Assembly (NCBI GenBank): GCA_016711045.1
Contig: JADJTT010000002.1
Location: 682,001 to 746,000 of the forward strand
Direction of reading: 5' to 3'
Source: Saprospirales bacterium
GTDB lineage: Bacteria; Bacteroidota; Bacteroidia; Chitinophagales; Saprospiraceae
Length of the DNA: 64,000 nucleotides
Shown here: positions 15,548-23,903 of the stretch, piece after piece
Position numbering within the stretch: the stretch's first letter is position 1
Layout: each line of letters opens with the position of its first letter
Position numbers and translations under genes: made by a program
The notes under the pieces: generated by a model
What the model was told of the DNA's origin: nothing
Seen by the model: only the letters and a program-made list of their open reading frames with translations
The model's database searches: none

Positions 15548-17794
15548 ATGTGTATACGACTATTAGTAATATCCCTGCTATTGACTTTTTTGGGGATCTG
15601 TACCCTGCAAGCGCAATCCCTCGGAGGGCACATTAAAGACGAAAAGGGCGAAGGCCTTCCCGGTGCTACGGTGTATTGGAAAAACACCACCGATGGTGTG
15701 GTAGCCGATATGGACGGCCACTTCGAGATCGCACGGGTAGAAGGGTACGCTATCCTGGTCATCAATTTTGTGGGGTATGACCCCGCAGAAGTGGAAGTGG
15801 CCCCTGACCTGGAATTTTTGGATATCACCATCGAAGGGCAAATCGACCTGGAGACCGTGGAGGTTGTTGGACAGGCGTCCGATCACGCTTTTTCCACCCT
15901 CGACAACCGCAATATCGAAACCATTGGTCACGGAGAACTGCGCAAATCAGCCTGTTGTTCCCTGGCAGAAAGTTTTGAGACCAACGCCTCAGTCGACGTA
16001 ACCTATGCAGACGCCATCACCGGCACGCGGGAGATCCAAATGCTGGGCCTGCGCGGGGTCTACACCCAGTTTCTGACCGAAAAACGCCCCTCACTCAACG
16101 GCTTGGCCGCTCCTTATGCCCTCGAGTATATCCCGGGCACCTGGCTCGAAAGCATCCAGATCGCCAAAGGCGCAGGCAGCGTGGTGAGCGGCCCTTCCGC
16201 CATTACCGGCCAGATCAACGCCGAACTGGTCAAGCCCTGGGAGGACAAGCCCCTGTTTGTAAACCTATTCGGCAGCACTATGAACCGTGGGGAAGCCAAC
16301 ATCCACCTGAATAAGGTATTGACAAAAAATTGGAGCACCGGCCTCCTGCTGCATGGCGCTATTACGGAAAATCAGATCGACCACGACGAAGACACCTTCC
16401 TCGATGGCCCCAACAAGCAATTGCTCACCGGACTTTACCGCCTGTTTTACACCAGCCCGGTGTGGGAGTTTCAGTTCAATGTCCAGGCCCTGCGCGAGCA
16501 GCGGCGGGGTGGCCAGATCGTACCGGAAGGACAGCAGGGTGATTTCTTTACCACCTCCCAAAAGGCTTCCAGGATCGATGCCTTTGGGAAAGTCGCCTTT
16601 AACGGATTTCAAAAAGAAGGGCAGGGACTCGGGTTTATCTATAATTACGTGTGGCACGATGCCAATTCCTTCTTTGGAAATAATGTACACTCTGGCACCC
16701 AGCGGTCGTTTTATGGCAACCTCATCCACGTAGTGCCCCTTTTTAGAAATGGATTCCATAAGTTTTCTTCCGGCCTCAGCCTGCAAATGGACCAATTTGA
16801 CGAATATCTCAATGATACAGACCTCAGTCGCCAGGAGACTCTCCCCGGCGTGTTTGCCGAATATTCTTTCCACCCCGAAATTGAGTCCTGCGACAATCCG
16901 GAATTTAAATGGCAACGTTTTGGGTTCGTAGCTGGGATACGCTACGACCACCACAATCAATTCGGCAATTTGATCAGCCCCCGTGTCAACGCCAAATACA
17001 ATTTCAACGAAGAAATGGTCATGCGGGTCTCTTTGTCAAAAGGATACCGCTCTGCCAATGTCATCGCCGAAAACTACAGCGTGCTGACCACCAATCGCAC
17101 GTTTAGTTTCCAGAATGGTCCGCTCCGGCTGGAGGAAGCCTGGAACGCAGGTCTAAACTACACCTACAATTTTGACTTCCTCGAACACCGGGCCACAATT
17201 GCCTTCGATGCGTTTCGCACCTGGTTCCAAAACCAGATCGTCGTGGATGTCGAGGAAGATTATACCAAGGTATTTTTCTTCAATCTCCACGGCCCCTCCT
17301 ACTCCAACAGCATCGTGACAACCTTTTCTTTCGAACCCGTAAAAGGCCTCGAGGCTAAGCTGGCTTATAAATTCACCGATGTGAAAATGACCTATCTGGA
17401 CGGGGAACTGCGGACTCGCCCCCTCGTGGCACGCCATCGCGGCCTTGCCACCCTCGGATACGAATCGCCCAACGGGCGTTGGATGCTCAACCTGATCACA
17501 CAGGTCGTAGGGCCACAACGCCTGCCGGACAATTCCCAGATCCCGCAAGCACTGCTGGGCAATCACCCGGAATACTCGCCCACCTATGCGCTGGTCAACG
17601 CCCAGGTGACGCACAAACTTCGGTCAAACTTCGAGATCTACATCGGTGGAGAAAACCTGACCAACTACCGTCAGGACTATCCTATCATCGGGTTTACCGA
17701 TCCGTTTGGGGAATATTTCAATGGCATGCAGGTCTATGCCCCGGTGATGGGGACGGTGGGGTATGTAGGGTTGAGATATTGGGTTGCCCAGTAG
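15548..17794 (+). CDS. TonB-dependent receptor with carboxypeptidase-like N-terminal domain
   Basis: A 748-residue outer-membrane receptor. Start is the ATG at 15548 (MCIRLLVISLLLTFLGICTLQA). Order: signal peptide, CarboxypepD_reg-like domain (about 23-100; GHIKDEKGEGLPGATVYWK), plug domain (about 120-225) with the sequence ACCSLAESFETN and REIQMLGLRGVYTQ, then a beta-barrel ending in YVGLRYWVAQ. The CC-SLAESFETN plug signature is frequent in Bacteroidota receptors near heavy-metal or copper proteins, and the Cys-rich gene upstream supports a metal-related substrate, but no substrate is shown. The TAG stop is the first bases of the 30-bp repeat array. Confidence 0.93.
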   Translation: MCIRLLVISLLLTFLGICTLQAQSLGGHIKDEKGEGLPGATVYWKNTTDGVVADMDGHFEIARVEGYAILVINFVGYDPAEVEVAPDLEFLDITIEGQIDLETVEVVGQASDHAFSTLDNRNIETIGHGELRKSACCSLAESFETNASVDVTYADAITGTREIQMLGLRGVYTQFLTEKRPSLNGLAAPYALEYIPGTWLESIQIAKGAGSVVSGPSAITGQINAELVKPWEDKPLFVNLFGSTMNRGEANIHLNKVLTKNWSTGLLLHGAITENQIDHDEDTFLDGPNKQLLTGLYRLFYTSPVWEFQFNVQALREQRRGGQIVPEGQQGDFFTTSQKASRIDAFGKVAFNGFQKEGQGLGFIYNYVWHDANSFFGNNVHSGTQRSFYGNLIHVVPLFRNGFHKFSSGLSLQMDQFDEYLNDTDLSRQETLPGVFAEYSFHPEIESCDNPEFKWQRFGFVAGIRYDHHNQFGNLISPRVNAKYNFNEEMVMRVSLSKGYRSANVIAENYSVLTTNRTFSFQNGPLRLEEAWNAGLNYTYNFDFLEHRATIAFDAFRTWFQNQIVVDVEEDYTKVFFFNLHGPSYSNSIVTTFSFEPVKGLEAKLAYKFTDVKMTYLDGELRTRPLVARHRGLATLGYESPNGRWMLNLITQVVGPQRLPDNSQIPQALLGNHPEYSPTYALVNAQVTHKLRSNFEIYIGGENLTNYRQDYPIIGFTDPFGEYFNGMQVYAPVMGTVGYVGLRYWVAQ

Positions 17795-17973
17795 GGGTGA
17801 AATATTTTTCACCCGTACGAGGTGGGGTGAAATATTTTTCACCCGTACGAGGTGGGGTGAAATATTTTTCACCCGTACGAGGTGGGGTGAAATATTTTTC
17901 ACCCGTACGAGGTGGGGTGAAATATTTTTCACCCGTACGAGGTGGGGTGAAATATTTTTCACCCGTACGTGCG
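17794..17973. repeat. Six tandem copies of a 30-bp palindromic repeat
   Basis: Units start at 17794, 17824, 17854, 17884, 17914 and 17944; the first five are identical and the sixth differs only in its last bases. Each has the hairpin GGGTGAAA-TATT-TTTCACCC and then CGTACGAGGT. The first base of unit 1 is the last base of the receptor stop codon, and the stop of galE (17959-17961, minus strand) lies in unit 6. No spacers vary, so this is not CRISPR. It probably acts as a stack of bidirectional terminators between convergent genes. Confidence 0.95.
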
Positions 17974-18981
17974 GGTTTTTTCCCAATCCCAGGCGGTACG
18001 CATAATATCGTCGATTTGATAGCGAGGCTGCCAGCCTAAGAGCCTGGCAGCCTTGCTATAATCGGCATAAACGGCTACGACATCTCCGGGGCGTCGATCG
18101 CCGATTCGGTAAGAAAGCTTTTGGCCTGTCACCTTTTCAAATGCATGGACAGCTTCGAGTACCGTTACCCCTTCTCCAATGCCAAGGTTGAAAACATCAC
18201 AAGGATTATCGGGCTGTTTATCGATCAGGTATTGCAAAGCCCTGGTATGCGCATTGGCCAGGTCCATCACATGGATGTAATCCCGGATACAGCTTCCGTC
18301 TCTGGTGGGATAATCATCCCCAAATATCCTCATTTCGGGACGTTTCCCAATCGCGGTTTCGGTGATGACGGGCACCAGGTTGCTGGCTGGATTGGAAGGC
18401 GCTTCGCCGAGGAGCGCACTGGGATGCGCCCCGGCCGGATTGAAATAGCGCAGCAGAATGAACCGCATAAACGGAGCCGCCACCGAAAAATCGCGGATGA
18501 TCTGTTCTCCCATTTGTTTGGTCCGGGCATAAGGACTTTGCGCTTCCTCCCAGGGCGTATCCTCCATTACCGGTAGCGCCGAAGAATTGCCGTATACCGA
18601 ACAGGAAGAGGAGAAAATGAAATGGGGCACTTCAAAGTCCTGTGCACATTGCAACACGTTCAGCAGGCTGTTGAGGTTGTTGTGAAAATAGCGCAAGGGC
18701 TGTAAAACGGATTCGCCCACACTTTTCAGTGCTGCAAAATGGATGATACCCACAAAATCCGGATGCGCGGAGAATATTTGCAGGGTCGCGTCCCGGTCAC
18801 AAAGATCGACCGTATAGTTGCGTACGCGTTTTCCGGTGATGGCATAGATGCCTTCCAGGACCGCTTCCGTCGAGTTTAGCAGGTTGTCGATGGAAATGAC
18901 TTCAAATCCGTTTTCCAGTAAATCGATGATGGTATGACTGCCGATGTACCCACAACCGCCTGTTACTAATACTTTTTTCAT
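17959..18981 (-). CDS. galE: UDP-glucose 4-epimerase
   Basis: A 340-residue SDR-family enzyme that interconverts UDP-glucose and UDP-galactose. The NAD-binding motif GGCGYIG is at 8-14, Ser at 124-126 (SSSCSVYG), the catalytic pair Tyr151-Lys155 in SPYARTK, and the RYFNPAGAHP block follows, all typical of GalE. Full length. Its last codons (TYG-stop) are encoded inside the final copy of the 30-bp repeat array, so the repeat may have extended or replaced the original C-terminus. Divergent from cysQ. Confidence 0.96.
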   Translation of the reverse strand: MKKVLVTGGCGYIGSHTIIDLLENGFEVISIDNLLNSTEAVLEGIYAITGKRVRNYTVDLCDRDATLQIFSAHPDFVGIIHFAALKSVGESVLQPLRYFHNNLNSLLNVLQCAQDFEVPHFIFSSSCSVYGNSSALPVMEDTPWEEAQSPYARTKQMGEQIIRDFSVAAPFMRFILLRYFNPAGAHPSALLGEAPSNPASNLVPVITETAIGKRPEMRIFGDDYPTRDGSCIRDYIHVMDLANAHTRALQYLIDKQPDNPCDVFNLGIGEGVTVLEAVHAFEKVTGQKLSYRIGDRRPGDVVAVYADYSKAARLLGWQPRYQIDDIMRTAWDWEKTRTYG

Positions 18982-19002
18982 GAAAATCTATACTTTGAAG
19001 AG

Positions 19003-19029
19003 CTGACCGACGCCTCCGGCGTCGGTCAG
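19003..19029. repeat. 12-bp perfect palindrome upstream of galE
   Basis: CTGACCGACGCC-tcc-GGCGTCGGTCAG, with 12-bp arms and a 3-nt loop, 21 bp before the galE start. It would lie in the galE leader or promoter and could be an operator or a transcript hairpin. Confidence 0.8.
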
Positions 19030-19056
19030 TTGAGTTAGCGTTAGGGTTTATCCTGT

Positions 19057-19113
19057 AAAGATAAAGAATAAGCAGGGGAGGCCTGGGGTCTCCCCTGCTT
19101 ATTCTTTATCTTT
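19057..19113. repeat. 24-bp perfect inverted repeat spanning the cysQ promoter
   Basis: Arms 19057-19080 and 19090-19113 are perfect 24-bp complements (AAAGATAAAGAATAAGCAGG and so on) with a 9-nt loop. The right arm ends in TATCTTT, so with the next G it forms the -7 box TATCTTTG of cysQ. It sits in the divergent galE-cysQ region, so it is not downstream of any gene, unlike a normal terminator. Confidence 0.9.
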
Positions 19114-19114
19114 G
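19107..19114 (+). promoter_or_regulatory. -7 box TATCTTTG before cysQ
   Basis: Perfect TAnnTTTG match, 13 bp before the cysQ ATG. It overlaps the right arm of the 24-bp inverted repeat, so a protein bound to the repeat would block it. Confidence 0.5.
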
Positions 19115-19127
19115 AAAAAAAAACACT

Positions 19128-19907
19128 ATGCATTTGAACTCCCTGGCATCAGACGTGGTAGCCCTGGCAAGAAAGGCAGGAGAGGCCATTCTGGAAATCT
19201 ACCAAAACGAGGACGATTGGCAGGTACAACAAAAAGACGACCATTCGCCCCTTACCAAAGCCGACCAGCGGTCGAATGAGCTGATCTGCAATGGACTCCA
19301 TGCCCTGTCGGACAAATTTCCGATCATTTCCGAGGAGAACAAAGAAATCCCCTATGAAGAGCGAAAGGGATATGCCTATTGCTGGTTGGTCGATCCGCTC
19401 GACGGCACAAAGGAATTTATCAAGCGCAACGGGGAATTTACCGTTAATATCGCCCTGATCCACGAAAATAAGCCCGTGCTGGGCGTAGTCCATATCCCGG
19501 TTTCTAACGCCACTTTTTGGGCTGTGAAGGGAGGAGGCGCCCACTGGACCAACGGCGTCCGGAAAGAAAACCTGAATGCGGCCCGTTTTGATACATCCAG
19601 CCCGCATTTGAAGGTCGTAGCGTCCCGGTCGCACAAAAATGAAGAAACGGATGCCTTCATCGCCCAATTCCAGGAGCCCATTCTGGTCAATAAAGGGAGC
19701 GCCCTGAAATTTATGCTACTGGCAGAGGGAGAAGCCCACATTTACCCAAGGCTTGCCCCGACAATGGAATGGGATACAGCCGCGGCCCACATTATTCTCG
19801 AAGAAGCCGGAGGGGCGATCCTGCATGCAGAGAGCCTGCAGCCACTGACCTACAACAAACCCAACTTACTCAACCCCTTTTTCATTGCCTACGGCAACCG
19901 ATCCTGA
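19128..19907 (+). CDS. cysQ: 3'(2'),5'-bisphosphate nucleotidase CysQ
   Basis: A 259-residue member of the inositol monophosphatase superfamily that hydrolyses PAP to AMP during sulfate assimilation. Metal-binding motifs are visible: EEN (69-71 in IISEENKE), DPLDGTKEF (89-97) and the late MEWDTAAAH motif with GGxhh after it (EEAGGAIL). Full length. The glycosyltransferase gene begins 5 bp after its stop, so the two are co-transcribed. Confidence 0.93.
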   Translation: MHLNSLASDVVALARKAGEAILEIYQNEDDWQVQQKDDHSPLTKADQRSNELICNGLHALSDKFPIISEENKEIPYEERKGYAYCWLVDPLDGTKEFIKRNGEFTVNIALIHENKPVLGVVHIPVSNATFWAVKGGGAHWTNGVRKENLNAARFDTSSPHLKVVASRSHKNEETDAFIAQFQEPILVNKGSALKFMLLAEGEAHIYPRLAPTMEWDTAAAHIILEEAGGAILHAESLQPLTYNKPNLLNPFFIAYGNRS

Positions 19908-19912
19908 TACCG

Positions 19913-20662
19913 ATGTTTTCCGTAGTCGTCATCACCAAAAACGAAGCCGCCAATATCGATGCCTGCCTCAAACCACTGGTGCAGGTCAGTGACGATATTA
20001 TTATAATCGATGCCTTCAGCCAGGATGCCACCCCGGAATTGGCTCGCCAATGGGGCGCCCGGGTGATCCAGACCGAATGGAAAGGCTATGCGCAAAATAA
20101 AAACTTCGGCAACCTGCACGCCCGCCACGACTGGATACTCTCCATCGATGCCGATGAGGTAATATCAGAGGAACTGGTGCAGACACTGCAGACCCTTTCT
20201 CCCGAACCCCATACTGTCTACGAGCTCGATCGACTCACCAACTACTGCGGAAAATGGATCCGCCACAGTGGCTGGTACCCGGATTGGAAGGTGCGGTTGT
20301 TTGACCGCAGGGAGGTACAATGGCAGGGAGCGTTTGTGCACGAGACCCTGGCTGTGCCCACCGGTTTTCAAAGTGTCCGAGTGAAGGGGAAATTGCTCCA
20401 TTATTCCTACAAGACCCGGGAGGACCATTGGCAGCGAGTAGATCGCTATGCAACCCTCTCCGCCAAGGAGCTTCATGCCCGGGGAAAGAAAGCTACTTTT
20501 GTCAAGCGTTGGCTATCTCCCGTTTTTCGCTTCCTACGCACCTTTATTATTAACCGCGCTTTCCTGGATGGAAAGGCGGGTTGGGCGATCAGTGTGAGCG
20601 GGGCCCGGTTGGTACGGCGGAAATATTCGTTGTTGAAAGAAATGGAGCAAAGCTCAAGATAA
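19913..20662 (+). CDS. Family 2 glycosyltransferase
   Basis: A 249-residue cytoplasmic glycosyltransferase starting MFSVVVITKNEAANIDACL (ATG at 19913). GT2 features are the N-terminal nucleotide-binding strand, IIIIDAFSQDAT, and the DXD-like motif SIDADE, followed by acceptor-side sequence (WKVRLFDRREVQWQGAFVHE and HYSY) typical of LPS core enzymes of the WaaE/KdtX type. It has a hydrophobic, basic C-terminal region but no clear membrane helix. The likely role is lipopolysaccharide or polysaccharide assembly; the sugar is unknown. Confidence 0.88.
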   Translation: MFSVVVITKNEAANIDACLKPLVQVSDDIIIIDAFSQDATPELARQWGARVIQTEWKGYAQNKNFGNLHARHDWILSIDADEVISEELVQTLQTLSPEPHTVYELDRLTNYCGKWIRHSGWYPDWKVRLFDRREVQWQGAFVHETLAVPTGFQSVRVKGKLLHYSYKTREDHWQRVDRYATLSAKELHARGKKATFVKRWLSPVFRFLRTFIINRAFLDGKAGWAISVSGARLVRRKYSLLKEMEQSSR

Positions 20663-20722
20663 ATACGCTGAAAATTAAATACGTTTATAAAGACTCAGAG
20701 GTGGTGGCCGAATCCCTGAAAT

Positions 20723-20755
20723 AAAAAGGGCCGCGTTTGCAGCGCGGCCCTTTTT
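20723..20755. terminator. Convergent terminator, glycosyltransferase/EF-G2-like
   Basis: AAAAAGGGCCGCG (20723-20735) pairs perfectly with 20743-20755 around a 7-nt loop, with A and T runs at the two ends, so it can terminate both convergent genes. It ends 4 bp before the EF-G2-like stop. Confidence 0.85.
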
Positions 20756-20758
20756 TGT

Positions 20759-22885
20759 CTATTCTTCCTCATCTTCGTCCTTATGGGCTTCGATGAGTCT
20801 GGCTTGAATATCCCCAGGCACGGAGGCGTACTCGAGGAATGTTTGCGTAAACTTGGCCCGCCCCTGCGACAGGGAGCGGAGGATGGAGGAATATTGGTAG
20901 AGTTCAGCCAAAGGTACTTTGGCAATGATCTTCTGGTAATGGCCCTCCGAATCCATCCCCATGATGATGGCCCGGCGGGTTTGCAGGTCGCCCATGATAT
21001 CTCCCATGGCTTCATCGGAGCAGAGGATATCGAGCTCATAAATGGGCTCGAGGATCTGTGGTTGTGACTTTTGGAAGGCGGCTTTAAAGGCTTGTGTGGC
21101 AGCCAGCATAAATGCCATATCATTGGAATCGACCGGGTGCATCTTTCCATCGTAGATCGATACTCGGATATCCTGACAATTGGACCCGGTCAACGGACCT
21201 TCTTCCATCTTCTGGAGGATCCCTTTCTTGATCGCGTTGGAGAATTTTGCATCGATCGAGCCCCCAACGATGCACCACAGAAATACGAGTTTACCACCCC
21301 AGGGCAGTTGATCGACTTCTGTTTTTTTCACCGACAACGCAGTGGGATCAGCCATGCCTTCAAAGTAGGGCTCAATGCGCATATGCACTTCTGCAAATTG
21401 CCCGGCGCCACCTGTCTGTTTTTTGTGGCGATACATCTCATTTGCTTCCTTGGTAATCGTCTCCCGGTAAGGTATTCTGGGTTTGACGAAATCCATGGAT
21501 ACCCCATAGACCTGTTCGATGCGATACTTGATAATATCGAGGTGCAGCTGTCCCTGTGCATGCAACAGGGTTTGTTTGAGCGTAGCTGACTGCTCTACTA
21601 CCAGGGTGGGGTCTTCTTCCTCGATCAAATGGAGCGCCCTCATGAGTTTCTCCATATCATTCTTGCTCGGCGGTTCGACAGCCACATGGAGGCGGGGTTC
21701 GGGGAACTTGATCCGGGCGATCTGCCGGTCGGTTCCCTTTGTGTTGAGGGTTTGGTTGGTATGGGAATTTTTCAATTTCACCGTTACCCCCAGGTCGCCG
21801 GCGCGCAGCTCATCAACCTGATCGCGGTTTTTCCCATTCGCCAGGAAAAGGGAGGAGAATCGTTCCGTGCCGTCATTGGCCGCGTTGACCAATTCATCGC
21901 CCGATTTCAACACGCCTGAATACACTTTGAAATAGGATACATTTCCGACCCGTGCGGTATAAATAGTTTTGTAGATAAAAATGGTGGTAGGTCCTTGGGT
22001 CACACAGGGCAGGGTAGTCCCGTTTTCCAGCTTTTTCGGCGGCCGGTCGGTCGGAGAGGGACAAATGTCGTTGATGAAGCCCATGATCCGGCCGCTACCC
22101 ATATTGCGGGTTGCAGAGCAGCAGAATACGGGAAAAATATCCTGCTTGCCGATACCAATGCGAAGGCCGTCGGCTAGATCTTCTTCTGAAAGGGTGCCTT
22201 CTTCGAAAAACCGCTCCATCAGCCCTTCGTTTTCTTCTGCGGCAGCTTCCACCAAGGCATTGTGCATCGCAAGTGCCCGGTCTCTTTCGGATGCGGGAAT
22301 TTCTTTTTTCTCCGGTTTCCCCCCATCGGGCGGGAAGACGTACATCACCATGCGCAGGGCATCGATGATGGAATTAAATCCGGTACCCGGATTCAATGGA
22401 TATTGAAAAGCCAGGACTTTGGGCCCAAAGCGGTTGATCGCTTGTTCAAGGGTTGCCTCAAAATCCGCTTTTTCATGATCAACCTGATTGATCACGAACA
22501 TAGCCGGCGTTTTAAACTGCTCGATATAATCCCAGATGAGCTCGGTGCCCACTTCCACGCCGTTTTTGGCATTGAGGAGCATTACAGAGGTGTCACTCAC
22601 TTTCATAGAGGATACCACCTCTCCAACGAAGTCGTCCAGGCCGGGAGTATCGATGATATTGATCTTCGAGTCCTTCCAGCTGACGTGCATCAGGGTGCTG
22701 AAAATCGAGTTGCTTCGCTCCTGTTCCAGGGCGTTAAAGTCCGAAATCGTATTTCCTTCTTCTACGGTTCCGCGCCGGGAGATAGCCCCGGCTTCAAATA
22801 GCATGGTTTCTGTAAATGTTGTCTTCCCACATCCGGAGTGTCCAAGCAAGACCACGTTGCGGATGTTTTTGGTATCGTACCCCAT
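20759..22885 (-). CDS. Elongation factor G-like GTPase (EF-G2/FusA2 type)
   Basis: A 708-residue translational GTPase with the full EF-G domain order: G domain, domain II, III, IV and V. G1 is GHSGCGKT (15-22). G3 is DTPGLDD (79-85), where the catalytic His of DTPGH is replaced by Leu83. G4 is NQVD instead of NKxD. The switch I Gly-Ile-Thr-Ile motif is also altered (SNSIFSTL). These changes place it in the EF-G2-like branch rather than the housekeeping EF-G. Roles proposed for this branch are uncertain, so translocation or recycling should not be assumed. Domain V ends in an acidic tail (DEDEEE). Confidence 0.9.
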   Translation of the reverse strand: MGYDTKNIRNVVLLGHSGCGKTTFTETMLFEAGAISRRGTVEEGNTISDFNALEQERSNSIFSTLMHVSWKDSKINIIDTPGLDDFVGEVVSSMKVSDTSVMLLNAKNGVEVGTELIWDYIEQFKTPAMFVINQVDHEKADFEATLEQAINRFGPKVLAFQYPLNPGTGFNSIIDALRMVMYVFPPDGGKPEKKEIPASERDRALAMHNALVEAAAEENEGLMERFFEEGTLSEEDLADGLRIGIGKQDIFPVFCCSATRNMGSGRIMGFINDICPSPTDRPPKKLENGTTLPCVTQGPTTIFIYKTIYTARVGNVSYFKVYSGVLKSGDELVNAANDGTERFSSLFLANGKNRDQVDELRAGDLGVTVKLKNSHTNQTLNTKGTDRQIARIKFPEPRLHVAVEPPSKNDMEKLMRALHLIEEEDPTLVVEQSATLKQTLLHAQGQLHLDIIKYRIEQVYGVSMDFVKPRIPYRETITKEANEMYRHKKQTGGAGQFAEVHMRIEPYFEGMADPTALSVKKTEVDQLPWGGKLVFLWCIVGGSIDAKFSNAIKKGILQKMEEGPLTGSNCQDIRVSIYDGKMHPVDSNDMAFMLAATQAFKAAFQKSQPQILEPIYELDILCSDEAMGDIMGDLQTRRAIIMGMDSEGHYQKIIAKVPLAELYQYSSILRSLSQGRAKFTQTFLEYASVPGDIQARLIEAHKDEDEEE

Positions 22886-23069
22886 AATCGGACGAAATTT
22901 AGGTGAAAAAAACCCCCTTTTTGCACGGGGAAAATGCTGTTTTCGAAGAAGGCAAAAAGTAGGAAATAATTTTGGAATTCACCTACAAAGGATGCAGAAA
23001 TATTCACAGACAATGCTATTTCTGCGGGCTCCGGGGGAAATTTCTTACATTTATCCCAAACCATTTCCT

Positions 23070-23903
23070 ATGATCCGCTTTCACGCCATCAATGGCCGGT
23101 TGACAGATGCCGCGCAGGCATCGCTGCACGTGAACGACCTGGCTATACTTCGAGGGTACGGCATCTTTGATTTCTTCCTCGTAAAAACCGGACGACCGCT
23201 TTTTATCGAAGACTATCTCGATCGCTTCTTCAACTCTGCGCACCTGATGGAGTTGGATCTTCCGGTTTCCCGAACAGGGCTGCACGAAAAGATACTCGAA
23301 GTAATCGAAGCCAATAAGTTGACAGAAGGTGCGATTCGACTGCTCCTTACCGGAGGCTATGCGGAAGACAGTTTTACCCCCCAATCGCCTAACTGGTTGG
23401 TCCTGGCCCATGATCTAAAACCACACAAACAGGAGCTCTTTACCGCAGGGGGCAAACTCCTGCTCCAACAATTCCAGCGAGAGTTTCCAATGGCAAAGAC
23501 CATTAACTATGGCAATGCCCTCCGGATGCGAAAAAAAATCACGGAAGCGGATGCCCATGAAGCGCTCTACCACAATGGGCGGGAGGTTTTGGAATCTTTC
23601 CGCTCCAATATTTTCTTCGTGTTCGACGGGCCTGTGCTGGCAACCCCTGCGGAGGGCATTCTGCTGGGTATTACCCGGAAACACGTCCTGGAGATGGGTA
23701 GTTCATTGATGCCGGTTGAAGTACGCCCTATTTCCGTTGGGGAGATTCGCCACGCCCGGGAAGCTTTTCTGACGGGAAGCAACAAACCCATTCTCCCTGT
23801 TATCCAGATCGGCGAGCACCAGATTGGAGATGGCAAGGTAGGTCGGGTGACCAGGCAATTGATGGATTCCTGGGGTGATTATCTGGCCGCCGCCGCTAAA
23901 TAG
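23070..23903 (+). CDS. Class IV aminotransferase (BCAT/D-amino-acid type)
   Basis: A 277-residue PLP enzyme of fold type IV. It starts MIRFHAINGRLTDAA (ATG at 23070). The LRGYGIFDFFL block, the PLP-binding Lys in AKTINYGNA, HEALYHNGREVLESFRSNIF (the family's E-x-S/T-xx-N-F motif) and the ILLGITRKHVLE helix are all present. Substrate cannot be told apart between branched-chain amino acids, D-amino acids and aminodeoxychorismate. It overlaps the convergent epimerase gene by 8 bp at the 3' end. Confidence 0.88.
   Translation: MIRFHAINGRLTDAAQASLHVNDLAILRGYGIFDFFLVKTGRPLFIEDYLDRFFNSAHLMELDLPVSRTGLHEKILEVIEANKLTEGAIRLLLTGGYAEDSFTPQSPNWLVLAHDLKPHKQELFTAGGKLLLQQFQREFPMAKTINYGNALRMRKKITEADAHEALYHNGREVLESFRSNIFFVFDGPVLATPAEGILLGITRKHVLEMGSSLMPVEVRPISVGEIRHAREAFLTGSNKPILPVIQIGEHQIGDGKVGRVTRQLMDSWGDYLAAAAK

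Noticed and set aside
17794..17973. CRISPR array
   Set aside because: The 30-bp units follow each other directly with no variable spacers and no cas genes nearby.
17479..18039. Protein with 10-residue repeats across the 30-bp array
   Set aside because: The unit length is divisible by three and has no stops in this frame, so an open frame is expected by chance; it runs through the receptor and galE ends.
22886..23069. Upstream extension of the class IV aminotransferase
   Set aside because: The frame is open further upstream but is antisense to the EF-G2-like gene and not protein-like; the family start is MIRFHAINGRL at 23070.
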